NCBI GenBank assembly: GCA_029260675.1 | Contig: JAJDCV010000079.1 | Coordinates: forward strand, 1 to 10,146 | Direction: 5' to 3' | DNA length: 10,146 nt | DNA from: Phycisphaeraceae bacterium | GTDB lineage: Bacteria; Planctomycetota; Phycisphaerae; Phycisphaerales; Phycisphaeraceae | Shown here: in pieces, positions 1-6,162 of the stretch | How positions within the stretch are numbered: position 1 is the stretch's first letter | Layout of the letters: each line of letters begins with the position of its first letter | The notes under the pieces: model-generated | The model's database searches: none | Told to the model about the DNA's origin: nothing | What the model saw: only the letters and a program-made list of their open reading frames with translations | Translations under genes and position numbers: made by a program

Positions 1-1800
1 GCCGGGGATATTCAGGAAGTCGGAGTCGGTGGTGGGGCGGTTGCGGGCCATGGCACGGAGGGCGAGGTCGCCGAAGACGACGTAGGGGGGGACGTTCTGT
101 TCGGCGGCGAGGGTTCGGCGGAGGGTGCGCAGGGCGTCGAATAGCTCCTGGTCGGCGGGGGTCAGGGGGGTGTCGTCGGCGGTGGGGGAGGCGCGTTTAG
201 ATTTGGCTGGGCCGGGGCTTGATGCTGCGACGGCACGGCTAAGAGCGAATTGCACCTTCTGCTCGCCTTTGAGGACCGGCTTGCTTAGCTCGGTGAGGTG
301 AGCGGTGCGGAACTCGTCGCTGGTCAGGGCGAGCAGGTCGAGCTTGATGAGCGTGTCTGCGAGTTGTTTCCAATAGCCCTTGGACAGGTCTTTCCCGATG
401 CCGTGGACGCTGAGCTGGTTGTGTCCGCGGTCGATGACCTTCTGGGCTTTGGACCCGCGTAGGACGTCGATGACGTGGCCCAGGCCGAAGCGTTGGCCGG
501 TGCGGACGATGGCGGAGAGGAGTTTCTGTGCGTCCTCGGTGGCGTCCTTGTGGACCGGTGGGTTTCGGCAGTTGTCGCAGTGGCCGCAGTCGCCGGGGTG
601 CTCTTCGCCGAAGTGGCCGAAGAGGGGGACGCATCGGCAGCCGGTGGTGTGTGCGAACTTTGCGACCTTGTCGAGCTGTTCGTAGGCGTGCTCTTTTTCC
701 TTTTCATCGGTCTTTTGCTCGATGAAGTACTCGATCTTTGCGCGGTCGGCGGGAGAGTAGAAGAGGATGCAGTCAGCAGGTAGGCCGTCGCGTCCGGCCC
801 GGCCTGTTTCCTGATAGTAGCCCTCCAGGTGGCGGGGCATGTCGGCGTGGATGACAAAGCGGACGTCGGGCTTGTCGATCCCCATACCAAACGCGATGGT
901 GGCGACGATGACACGGGTGTCGCCGTAGATGAAGTCGTGCTGGTTCTGCTTGCGTACGTTTGCGTCGAGGCCGGCGTGGTAGGGCAGGGCGTCGATCCCC
1001 TGTTCGCGCAGCTTCTGAGCGAAGCGGTCGACGCGGGCCCGGCTCTGGCAGTAGATGATGCCTTCGTCGTTTGGGTGGTCGCGGATGTAGTCGGCGATCT
1101 GGTGATAGGAGCGTTGCTTGGGGCGGATCTCGTAGTAGAGGTTGGTGCGTTCGAACCCGCCGTGGTGCGTGGCGGGTTCGCGGAGGTGGAGCATCTTTAC
1201 GATGTCGCCGGCGACCCGGGGTGTTGCGGTGGCGGTCAGGGCGATCAGGGGGGTGTCTTTGAACCGCCCGCCGAAGTTTGCGCGGAGGGTGCCGAGCTGG
1301 CGGTACTCGGGGCGGAAGTCGTGGCCCCATTCGCTGATGCAGTGGGCCTCGTCGATGGCGAAGCGTGCGACGTCGAGCCTGGCGAGCAGTCGTTGCCCGG
1401 CGGCGCTCATGATGCGTTCGGGTGCCATGTAGATCAGGTCATACCCACCGTCCAGAGCCTTGCGCTCCCGGCGGGCGGCCTCGGGGGGTTCGAGGGTGGA
1501 GTTCAAGAGCGTGGCCCGGACGCCGTAACCCCGCAGCAGCTCGATCTGGTTCTGCATCAGGGCGATCAGCGGGCAGATCACGACGGTCGTGCCCCCGCCC
1601 ATCACGGCCGGGAGCTGGTAGCACAGCGATTTGCCCCCGCCGGTAGGCATGACCACAAAGACGTCCCGGCCGGCTACCACGTCGGCGACGGCCCGGTCCT
1701 GGATCGGCCTAAGCCGGTCGTGCCCGAAGTACTGCTTCAGGGGGCCGGCAAGGTCGGCGTCCGAGCCGGGCGTTTGGGGTTTGGTGGGGGACGAAGTCAT
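1..1800 (-). CDS. recQ: ATP-dependent DNA helicase RecQ (3' end outside window)
   Basis: RecQ is a 3'-5' superfamily 2 DNA helicase acting in recombination and repair in the cytoplasm. The frame is open from the ATG at 1800 to base 1: 600 codons, no stop, no frameshift. In order I see the Q-motif region (LRPIQ near residue 30), Walker A PTGGGKS (52-58), the DEAH box (150-153), motif III ALTATAT (187-193), and motif VI QETGRAGRDG (330-339). The RecQ zinc site follows, with Cys388, Cys405, Cys408 and Cys411; the 17-residue gap matches E. coli Cys380-Cys397. A winged-helix region covers roughly 420-515, then a Ser/Ala/Pro-rich linker (about 521-545). An HRDC domain starts near 546 and is cut after NIPG. 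E. coli RecQ has 609 residues, so only a short tail should be missing. No clear Shine-Dalgarno precedes the ATG. It is divergent from the EIIA gene. Confidence 0.96.
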   Translation of the reverse strand, partial: MTSSPTKPQTPGSDADLAGPLKQYFGHDRLRPIQDRAVADVVAGRDVFVVMPTGGGKSLCYQLPAVMGGGTTVVICPLIALMQNQIELLRGYGVRATLLNSTLEPPEAARRERKALDGGYDLIYMAPERIMSAAGQRLLARLDVARFAIDEAHCISEWGHDFRPEYRQLGTLRANFGGRFKDTPLIALTATATPRVAGDIVKMLHLREPATHHGGFERTNLYYEIRPKQRSYHQIADYIRDHPNDEGIIYCQSRARVDRFAQKLREQGIDALPYHAGLDANVRKQNQHDFIYGDTRVIVATIAFGMGIDKPDVRFVIHADMPRHLEGYYQETGRAGRDGLPADCILFYSPADRAKIEYFIEQKTDEKEKEHAYEQLDKVAKFAHTTGCRCVPLFGHFGEEHPGDCGHCDNCRNPPVHKDATEDAQKLLSAIVRTGQRFGLGHVIDVLRGSKAQKVIDRGHNQLSVHGIGKDLSKGYWKQLADTLIKLDLLALTSDEFRTAHLTELSKPVLKGEQKVQFALSRAVAASSPGPAKSKRASPTADDTPLTPADQELFDALRTLRRTLAAEQNVPPYVVFGDLALRAMARNRPTTDSDFLNIPG

Positions 1801-1867
1801 GGCCGCAAAGCCTACCCGATCCGGTGAAACCTCACAGACAAGGCCCCGGATAGCCGATATCTGCCAT

Positions 1868-1890
1868 TCCGGCCTTGCCGGAGGGCAAGG
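1868..1890. promoter_or_regulatory. Two overlapping, mutually exclusive hairpins over the EIIA promoter
   Basis: Two perfect inverted repeats share bases. TCCGGC (1868-1873) pairs with GCCGGA (1877-1882) around a 3-nt loop. CCTTGCC (1873-1879) pairs with GGCAAGG (1884-1890) around a 4-nt loop. They cannot form together. Both cover the candidate -35 box at 1875-1880, so an operator role at DNA level is more likely than RNA switching, because the region lies upstream of the predicted transcription start. The function is inferred; chance palindromes are common in GC-rich DNA. Confidence 0.35.
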
Positions 1891-1903
1891 GTACGTGTAT
1901 TCT
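1875..1903 (+). promoter_or_regulatory. Candidate sigma-70-type promoter for the EIIA gene
   Basis: TTGCCG (1875-1880), a 17-nt spacer and TATTCT (1898-1903) match the -35 and -10 consensus at four of six bases each. Transcription would start near 1910, about 30 nt before the GTG start at 1943. The spacing is ideal but the boxes are weak, so this is a moderate call. Confidence 0.45.
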
Positions 1904-1942
1904 TCCCCATTCGTTTTCCCCAAGACAGTGTGAGGGTTGGAC

Positions 1943-2410
1943 GTGAGGCTAACTGATATCCTGCAACCCGACTGCGTGAAGGTCCCCCTGACGGGTGGCG
2001 ATAAGCAGGCGTGCATCTTTGAGCTGGTCGACCTGATGGTCGATCACACGGCTGTCCAGGACGCCGAGGGTCTCAAGGAAGCGGTCTGGCAACGGGAGCT
2101 GACCCGCACGACCGGGATCGGCCAAGGGATCGGGATCCCCCACGGCAAGGCCGAGGGCTGCGACGAGCTGCGTATGGCGATCGGTCGACCCGCCGAGCCG
2201 CTGGACTTCGGCTCGATCGACGGCAAGCCCGTCAACCTCCTGATCTTGCTGGCGTCCCCGCTGGATAAGACCGGCCCGCATATCCAGGCACTTGCCAAGA
2301 TCAGCCGCCTGCTGGTCAGCGAAGACCTCCGCGATGCCCTGCAGGAGGCCGAGACCGCGCAGGATCTCTACGACCTGCTGGTTCAGCACGAGAACGAAGC
2401 GGCGGTTTAG
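1943..2410 (+). CDS. ptsN: PTS EIIA phosphocarrier, PtsN/fructose-type family
   Basis: This is a single-domain EIIA of 155 residues, close to the usual 150-160. The family accepts phosphate from HPr on a histidine; PtsN members act mostly as cytoplasmic regulators (nitrogen and potassium signalling) rather than in sugar import. The start MRLTDILQPDCV resembles the PtsN N-terminus. The phospho-acceptor is His67 in GIGIPHGK (62-69), followed by a typical LLILLASP strand and an HIQALAKISRLL segment. I chose GTG at 1943 because GAGGG (1932-1936) lies 6 nt upstream; the in-frame TTG at 1937 would touch that Shine-Dalgarno. The neighbours are recQ (divergent) and pth (convergent). No EI, HPr, rpoN or hpf lies in the window, so its partners and exact subtype (Ntr or fructose) cannot be settled here. 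Confidence 0.85.
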   Translation: MRLTDILQPDCVKVPLTGGDKQACIFELVDLMVDHTAVQDAEGLKEAVWQRELTRTTGIGQGIGIPHGKAEGCDELRMAIGRPAEPLDFGSIDGKPVNLLILLASPLDKTGPHIQALAKISRLLVSEDLRDALQEAETAQDLYDLLVQHENEAAV

Positions 2411-2510
2411 GAAATCAGGAATCGCAGGAAATTGGGAAAGCAGGAAAATCAGATATTAGCCTGGCACTCACGATCAGCCCGTCACATCAGATCCCCAACT
2501 TCCAAACCAA
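2411..2510. other. Convergent intergenic gap between EIIA gene and pth
   Basis: These 100 bases separate two converging stop codons. The left half is purine-rich, with CAGGAA recurring three times. GGAAATTGGG (2427-2436) can pair with CCCAACTTCC (2494-2503) with one mismatch, but the loop is 57 nt and there is no T-run. I see no convincing terminator and no gene. Confidence 0.4.
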
Positions 2511-3074
2511 TCATTCTTCGGCGTTGTAGAGGCTCATTGCCTTGTCGATCCCGTCGTTGAGCCAGGACGCGATGGCGTCGCAGGTGCGGTCCAGGGCGGG
2601 GTCGAGTTCGGCGAGTTGGTCTTCACTGAATCGGCCGAGGACGAAGTCTTTGCGCGAGGCGCGGGTGGGGGACTCTACGCCGATGCGGAGTCGGGGGTAG
2701 TCCTGGGTCCCGAGCCTGTTTTCGATGTCACTTAGGCCGTTGTGTCCGCCGGCGCTGCCGGAGGCGCGCAGGCGGATCGTGCCGACCGGGAGCGCCGCCT
2801 CATCGACGAGGACCAGCAGGTCTTGCAGGTCGAGTTTGTAGAAGTTGACGGCCTCTGCGACGGTCAGGCCCGAGCGGTTCATGAAGGTCATCGGCTGGAC
2901 GAGCAGGCATCGGTGCCCGGCGACCTGGCCGTCGAGCACGCCGGCGTGGAAGTTGGACTTGACGCCTGAGATGCCGTGGCGTTTAGCGAGGCGCTCGACC
3001 GCCATGAACCCGGCGTTGTGACGGGTCTTGACGTATTCCGATCCGGGGTTGCCCAGGCCGACGATGAGCTTCAT
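2511..3074 (-). CDS. pth: Peptidyl-tRNA hydrolase
   Basis: Pth cleaves the ester bond of peptidyl-tRNAs that drop off the ribosome, recycling tRNA in the cytoplasm. The 187 residues fit the family (E. coli 194). Diagnostic elements are GLGNPG (6-11) with Asn9, TRHNAG (17-22) with catalytic His19, PMTFMNRSG (61-69) with Asn66, Asp91 in the VDEAALP segment, and GGHNGL (109-114) with Asn112. These match E. coli Asn10, His20, Asn68, Asp93 and Asn114. The usual D-x-L-D-L-P stretch after the Asp reads DEAALP here, a mild variant. The ATG at 3074 begins MKLIVGLGNPG, the normal N-terminus; the Shine-Dalgarno upstream is weak. It is the last gene of the tRNA-Gln-glmU-prs-rplY-pth set, separated from rplY by 171 nt that hold two inverted repeats. 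Confidence 0.96.
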   Translation of the reverse strand: MKLIVGLGNPGSEYVKTRHNAGFMAVERLAKRHGISGVKSNFHAGVLDGQVAGHRCLLVQPMTFMNRSGLTVAEAVNFYKLDLQDLLVLVDEAALPVGTIRLRASGSAGGHNGLSDIENRLGTQDYPRLRIGVESPTRASRKDFVLGRFSEDQLAELDPALDRTCDAIASWLNDGIDKAMSLYNAEE

Positions 3075-3166
3075 GCGTGGTCTCTAGAGGATGGCAGCAA
3101 TCGATCGGCGCATCTACTGATCCCCGAACGGATGAGTTCTGTGGGGTCACTTCATGGTGCATCGAT

Positions 3167-3185
3167 CCCCCGGCAGAGCCGGGGG
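3167..3185. repeat. GC-rich palindrome CCCCCGGC-AGA-GCCGGGGG, rplY-pth gap
   Basis: A perfect 8-bp inverted repeat around AGA. The palindrome plus the bases after it (CTGAGGGAGGCGA) nearly repeats the element at 7708-7726 (CTGTGGGGGCGA). On the minus-strand transcript it forms a hairpin between rplY and pth with no T-run, so it is not a classical terminator. It may protect the rplY 3' end or cause partial termination (inference). Confidence 0.6.
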
Positions 3186-3193
3186 CTGAGGGA

Positions 3194-3218
3194 GGCGATC
3201 GGTCGAAATTAAATCGCC
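3194..3218. repeat. Inverted repeat GGCGAT/ATCGCC downstream of rplY
   Basis: GGCGAT (3194-3199) pairs with ATCGCC (3213-3218) around a 13-nt AT-richer loop. It lies immediately beside the GC-rich palindrome at 3167-3185, so the rplY-pth spacer could form two tandem hairpins. No function is assigned. Confidence 0.35.
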
Positions 3219-3245
3219 GCCGTGGTGTTCCCATCCGTCGTGGAA

Positions 3246-3902
3246 TTACTTGTCGTCGCCTTCGGCCTTGGCTTCGTCTTCGGGCTTGCCGCCGATGACT
3301 TCCGGCTGCTCTTCGCCCTCGACGGTTTCTTCTTCCTCGACCTGGATCTTGGTGACGCTGAGGTGGGCGACCAGGGTGTCCGGGTCGCTCACCGCGGTCA
3401 CCCCGGCGGGCATGGTCAGGCCCGAGACCAGCAGCGAATCGCCAATGGTCATCTCGGAGACGTCGTGAGTCAGCTTCTCGGGGATCGCATCGGCGCGGCA
3501 TTTGACCTGGATCGTGTTGCTGCTCTGCTCGAGCAGCGCCCCGACCTCCTTGAGGCCCGCGGCCTGGCCGGCCAGCTCGATCTCGATCTCCACCTCCACC
3601 TCTTCGCTGAGGTTGACCCGCGCCAGGTCCACGTGGATCAGGTCTCGGCCGAGGTAGTCCCATTGGATATCCTTGACCAGGCAGGGCTCGCTCTTACCGG
3701 CGACATCGACGTCGATCAGGTGGGCGTTGTGGTGCAGCAGTTCGGTCAGCTCCTTGGCGTCGACGGCGATGTGGACCGGGTCCTTCTTGTGGCCGTAGAT
3801 CACTGCGGGGAGTTTGCCTTGGGCGCGTGTGCGTGCGGCGTATCGGGTGCCGGTCCGTTCACGGACTTCGGCCTTGATTTTGGGTTGGGTCGCTGAGCTC
3901 AT
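3246..3902 (-). CDS. rplY: 50S ribosomal protein L25/general stress protein Ctc
   Basis: L25 of the long Ctc (TL5) type binds 5S rRNA in the large ribosomal subunit. The protein has 218 residues, against 94 for the single-domain E. coli form. The N-terminal domain (about 1-95) shows the family pattern: REREGTRYAAR-like start (RERTGTRYAAR, 14-24), LPAVIYG (31-37), IQWDYLGRDLIHVDL (79-93). The C-terminal beta domain spans about 96-185, with GDSLLVSGL near 154-162. An acidic tail (EEEETVEGEEQPE and onward) is typical of Ctc proteins. The frame stays open to 4109 upstream, but ATG at 3902 begins the conserved domain and has GGAG (3914-3911) 8 nt before it. It lies 65 nt after prs and before pth, the usual order. 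Confidence 0.94.
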   Translation of the reverse strand: MSSATQPKIKAEVRERTGTRYAARTRAQGKLPAVIYGHKKDPVHIAVDAKELTELLHHNAHLIDVDVAGKSEPCLVKDIQWDYLGRDLIHVDLARVNLSEEVEVEIEIELAGQAAGLKEVGALLEQSSNTIQVKCRADAIPEKLTHDVSEMTIGDSLLVSGLTMPAGVTAVSDPDTLVAHLSVTKIQVEEEETVEGEEQPEVIGGKPEDEAKAEGDDK

Positions 3903-3967
3903 GGTGTCGTCTCCGTATCTGGCAGATCTTGCCTTGGTGTTGTTAGCTAGTTTCAGTAGTCCGTGAT

Positions 3968-4951
3968 TTATCGTTTGCTGCCGCCGTTGAGTCTGAACAG
4001 GCTCGACAGTGACATGTTGTGGTGGATGCGGTGCATCGCCTGGCCCAGCAGGTCCGCGACGGACAGCTCGATGAGCTTGTCCTGGATCGGGGCGCAGCGC
4101 GACCCGCATGGGATGGTGTCGGTGACGATGACCTGGCTGATCGGGGCCTCTTCCAGGCGTTCCATCGCCAGACCGACGAGCACGGGGTGGGTGCAGGCGG
4201 CGATCACGTCGAGGGCGCCCTTTTGGGTGACAAGTTTGGCGGCCTCGCAGATCGTGCCGGCGGTCGAGATCATGTCGTCGATCATCAGGACGGTCTTATC
4301 CTTGACGTCGCCGATGATGTTGGCGGATTCGACCTCGGTGCCACTCTTCCGGCGTTTGTCGATAATGGCGATCTCGTCGCCCAGGGCGGTGGCGTAGGCG
4401 CTGGCGGTCTTGACATTGCCGACATCCGGGCTGACCAGGCACATCGGCCCGACCTTTTTGCGGAGCTTCTCGATGTGCTTGAGGATCACCGGCAGGGCGG
4501 TCATGTGGTCCACGGGGATGTCGAAGAAGCCCTGGATCTGCGCGGCGTGCAGGTCCATCGTCAGCACGCGGTCGGCGCCGGCGGCGGTGATCAGGTTGGC
4601 CACGAGCTTGGCGGTGATCGGTGTCCGGCCCTCGTCTTTACGGTCCTGCCGGGCGTAGCCGAAGTAGGGGATCACCGCGGTGATCTGCCGGGCGCTGGCG
4701 CGTTTGAGGCAGTCGATGTAGATCAACAGCTCCATGAGGTTGGCGTTGACCGGGTGGCAGGTCGACTGGATAACGAAGCAGTCCCGGCCGCGGACGTCCT
4801 CCTCGATCTTCACGAGGATCTCGCCGTCGGGGAACATCTCGGTGTGGCCCTGGCCCATCGGCAGGTCAAGCGACCGGCAGATCGATTCGCCCAAAGCCCG
4901 GCTGGCCCGGCCGCAGAAGATTTTCAGTTGGTCTTTGTCGGCCTTGCTCAT
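3968..4951 (-). CDS. prs: Ribose-phosphate pyrophosphokinase (PRPP synthetase)
   Basis: Prs transfers pyrophosphate from ATP to ribose 5-phosphate, giving PRPP for purine, pyrimidine, histidine, tryptophan and NAD synthesis. The 327 residues are close to the family (E. coli 315). I see FPDGEI (40-45), CHPVNANLMELL (65-76), the ATP-loop YFGYARQDRK (96-105), the metal/ATP segment DLHAAQIQGFFDIP (133-146), SPDVGNVKTA (174-183) and the PRPP-binding loop VLMIDDMISTAGT (221-233) with Asp225 and Asp226. SPDVGNVKTA differs from the more common GG-V-RA form at the same place. The ATG at 4951 overlaps the TGA of the upstream glmU-like gene (ATGA, 4951-4948), implying translational coupling; the nearest Shine-Dalgarno-like run (AGGGG) is rather far upstream. 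Confidence 0.97.
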   Translation of the reverse strand: MSKADKDQLKIFCGRASRALGESICRSLDLPMGQGHTEMFPDGEILVKIEEDVRGRDCFVIQSTCHPVNANLMELLIYIDCLKRASARQITAVIPYFGYARQDRKDEGRTPITAKLVANLITAAGADRVLTMDLHAAQIQGFFDIPVDHMTALPVILKHIEKLRKKVGPMCLVSPDVGNVKTASAYATALGDEIAIIDKRRKSGTEVESANIIGDVKDKTVLMIDDMISTAGTICEAAKLVTQKGALDVIAACTHPVLVGLAMERLEEAPISQVIVTDTIPCGSRCAPIQDKLIELSVADLLGQAMHRIHHNMSLSSLFRLNGGSKR

Positions 4952-5760
4952 GAGGAGGTCACCCCTACGGATTCGCTGGCCAGGCGTTGCCGGAGGATCG
5001 CGTCGACCTCCTGAAGCTGCGCCTGGGTGTTGATGCTCAAGACGTCCGCCGCCGGCACCGCCTCGACGACCTCGACCCGCTTGCCGTGGCCCTTGAGGAT
5101 GGTGGGGACGTCGGTGATGTAGTACTCGCCCTGGCTGTTGTGGGACTTCACCTCATCGAGTGCCGAGAACAGGGCCGCGCTGTCGAAGCAGTAATAGCTG
5201 GGGTTGACTTCCTTGATCTGGAGCTGCTGCGGTGACGCGTCTTTCTGCTCGACGATCTGTTCCAGCCCGCCGTCGTTGCCACGGATAATGCGTCCGTATC
5301 CGGCGGGGTCGTCGATGATGCTGGTGGCAAGGGTCGCCGAGGCCCCGCGCCGGCGATGCACTTCAAGCACGCGGGCCAGCGTCTTGGTGCGGATCAGCGG
5401 GCCGTCCCCGGCGAGGACGAAAAGATCCGTCGCCGGCTGATTGTCGAAGAGGTGCCGGGTCACCTGGGCCGCGTGGGCGGTGCCCTTGGGGTCGTTCTGC
5501 TCGGCAAATTCGATGCCTTCGATCCCATCAAGCGAGCGGCGTACCTCGTCGGCTTTGTAGCCCACGACGATCACGCAGCGGGAGACGCCCACGTCTTTGC
5601 AGGCCTTGACCACCCAGGACAACATCGGTTTGTCGGCCACGGGGTACAGGACCTTGGGCAAGTCGCTATCACCCATCCGGGTGCCTTTACCGGCGGCGAG
5701 GATGACCGCCTGGGGGGCGGGCTTGCCGTTGGGGAGCGTGCTATGGAGGAGTTCACTCAC
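4948..5760 (-). CDS. glmU: GlmU-like UDP-GlcNAc pyrophosphorylase, uridylyltransferase domain only
   Basis: It is predicted to make UDP-GlcNAc from UTP and GlcNAc-1-phosphate for peptidoglycan and lipopolysaccharide. Motifs: LAAGKGTRM (21-29), PKVL with Lys36, Gln88, GTAHAA (93-98), GDGPL (118-122, Asp119), GYGRI (154-158), Glu171, Asn186 in EVNPS (EINTG in E. coli), GEYYITDV (211-218) and Asn244. The protein ends at 270 residues. E. coli GlmU has about 456, and its C-terminal left-handed beta-helix acetyltransferase is wholly absent here; the following DNA is prs in another frame, so this is not a frameshift break. The start is GTG at 5760 with AAGG 9 nt upstream and an in-frame TGA 12 nt upstream. 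The sugar specificity is inferred from GlmU-type motifs and operon position; a related nucleotidyltransferase is possible. Confidence 0.85.
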   Translation of the reverse strand: MSELLHSTLPNGKPAPQAVILAAGKGTRMGDSDLPKVLYPVADKPMLSWVVKACKDVGVSRCVIVVGYKADEVRRSLDGIEGIEFAEQNDPKGTAHAAQVTRHLFDNQPATDLFVLAGDGPLIRTKTLARVLEVHRRRGASATLATSIIDDPAGYGRIIRGNDGGLEQIVEQKDASPQQLQIKEVNPSYYCFDSAALFSALDEVKSHNSQGEYYITDVPTILKGHGKRVEVVEAVPAADVLSINTQAQLQEVDAILRQRLASESVGVTSS

Positions 5761-5807
5761 GGGTAAATACCTTCAAGACCTGCCGATTACTCGGCGGTAG
5801 GGGGGAA

Positions 5808-5878
5808 CTGGCCCGCAAGGATTCGAACCTTGAATACCAGTACCAAAAACTGGGGTGTTGCCATTACACTACGGGCCA
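5808..5878 (-). tRNA. tRNA-Gln (anticodon UUG)
   Basis: A 71-nt cloverleaf folds on the minus strand. The acceptor stem is TGGCCCG/CGGGCCA with discriminator G. The D stem is GTGT/ACAC, the anticodon stem CCAGT/ACTGG with loop TTTTGGT (anticodon TTG), the variable loop TATT, and the T stem CAAGG/CCTTG with loop TTCGAAT. The 3' CCA is not encoded (TTC follows). Its 3' end is 47 nt from the glmU-like GTG start on the same strand, with no terminator between, so co-transcription is likely. A tRNA-Gln beside prs-rplY-pth is also known in several proteobacteria, where it lies between ispE and prs. Confidence 0.97.
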
Positions 5879-6054
5879 AGTGGTCTGCGAAAAGCCTGTT
5901 GGGCTCGGCGACCCTCGGTGGAACCGGCCGTGTGGCGGTTTCGTGAAGGGGTGCCCGGCCTTTTACAACGAGCTCGAAGGGGTGGGCCGCCGGTCGGCCA
6001 GATCAGGTCAATCCCTTCTGATGTCCGCGCCTGAGCCTTTAGGCCTCGTCACGG

Positions 6055-6067
6055 TCGGCTCTGCCGA
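6055..6067 (-). repeat. Small hairpin TCGGC-AGA-GCCGA at start of the tRNA-Gln leader
   Basis: A 5-bp perfect inverted repeat with an AGA triloop begins about 6 nt after the predicted transcription start, so it would sit at the 5' end of the leader RNA. Its 11-nt core CGGCAGAGCCG is identical to the core of the palindrome at 3167-3185. It could stabilise the RNA 5' end (inference). Confidence 0.35.
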
Positions 6068-6079
6068 AAAGTCAGCTAA

Positions 6080-6107
6080 AGTGTAGGGCCGAGACGGGGG
6101 GTGTCAA
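6080..6107 (-). promoter_or_regulatory. Sigma-70-type promoter for tRNA-Gln-glmU-prs-rplY-pth
   Basis: On the minus strand TTGACA (6107-6102, perfect -35) is followed by a 16-nt spacer and TACACT (6085-6080, four of six -10 bases). Transcription would start near 6073, about 195 nt before the tRNA. The leader (6073-5879) holds no ORF or T-run terminator that I can see. The promoter lies in the gap after the stop codon of the Gfo/Idh-like gene at 6163, so the operon need not depend on readthrough. No better promoter is visible closer to the tRNA. Confidence 0.65.
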
Positions 6108-6162
6108 ACAGCCATACCCGCAGGAATCCCACCGCCCCCCGACACCGCCTCGGATGTCATGG

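Noticed and set aside
829..1827. 332-codon open frame on the plus strand across recQ
   Set aside because: It lies opposite RecQ, whose helicase motifs run through the whole minus-strand frame. Its Val/Asp/Gly-rich product is the usual antisense shadow in GC-rich genes.
1937..1942. TTG start at 1937 for the EIIA gene
   Set aside because: It abuts the GAGGG Shine-Dalgarno with no spacing; GTG 1943 gives the family-like start MRLTDIL.
3903..4109. N-terminal extension of L25 up to 4109
   Set aside because: The extension overlaps the 3' end of prs, has no L25 similarity, and the ATG at 3902 has a good Shine-Dalgarno.
4019..5014. 331-codon open frame on the plus strand across prs and the end of the glmU-like gene
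   Set aside because: It spans two well-supported minus-strand genes and shows only composition-driven sequence.
5879..6073. Riboswitch or T-box in the long leader before tRNA-Gln
   Set aside because: I found no T-box sequence, no terminator/antiterminator pair and no motif of a riboswitch class I know.
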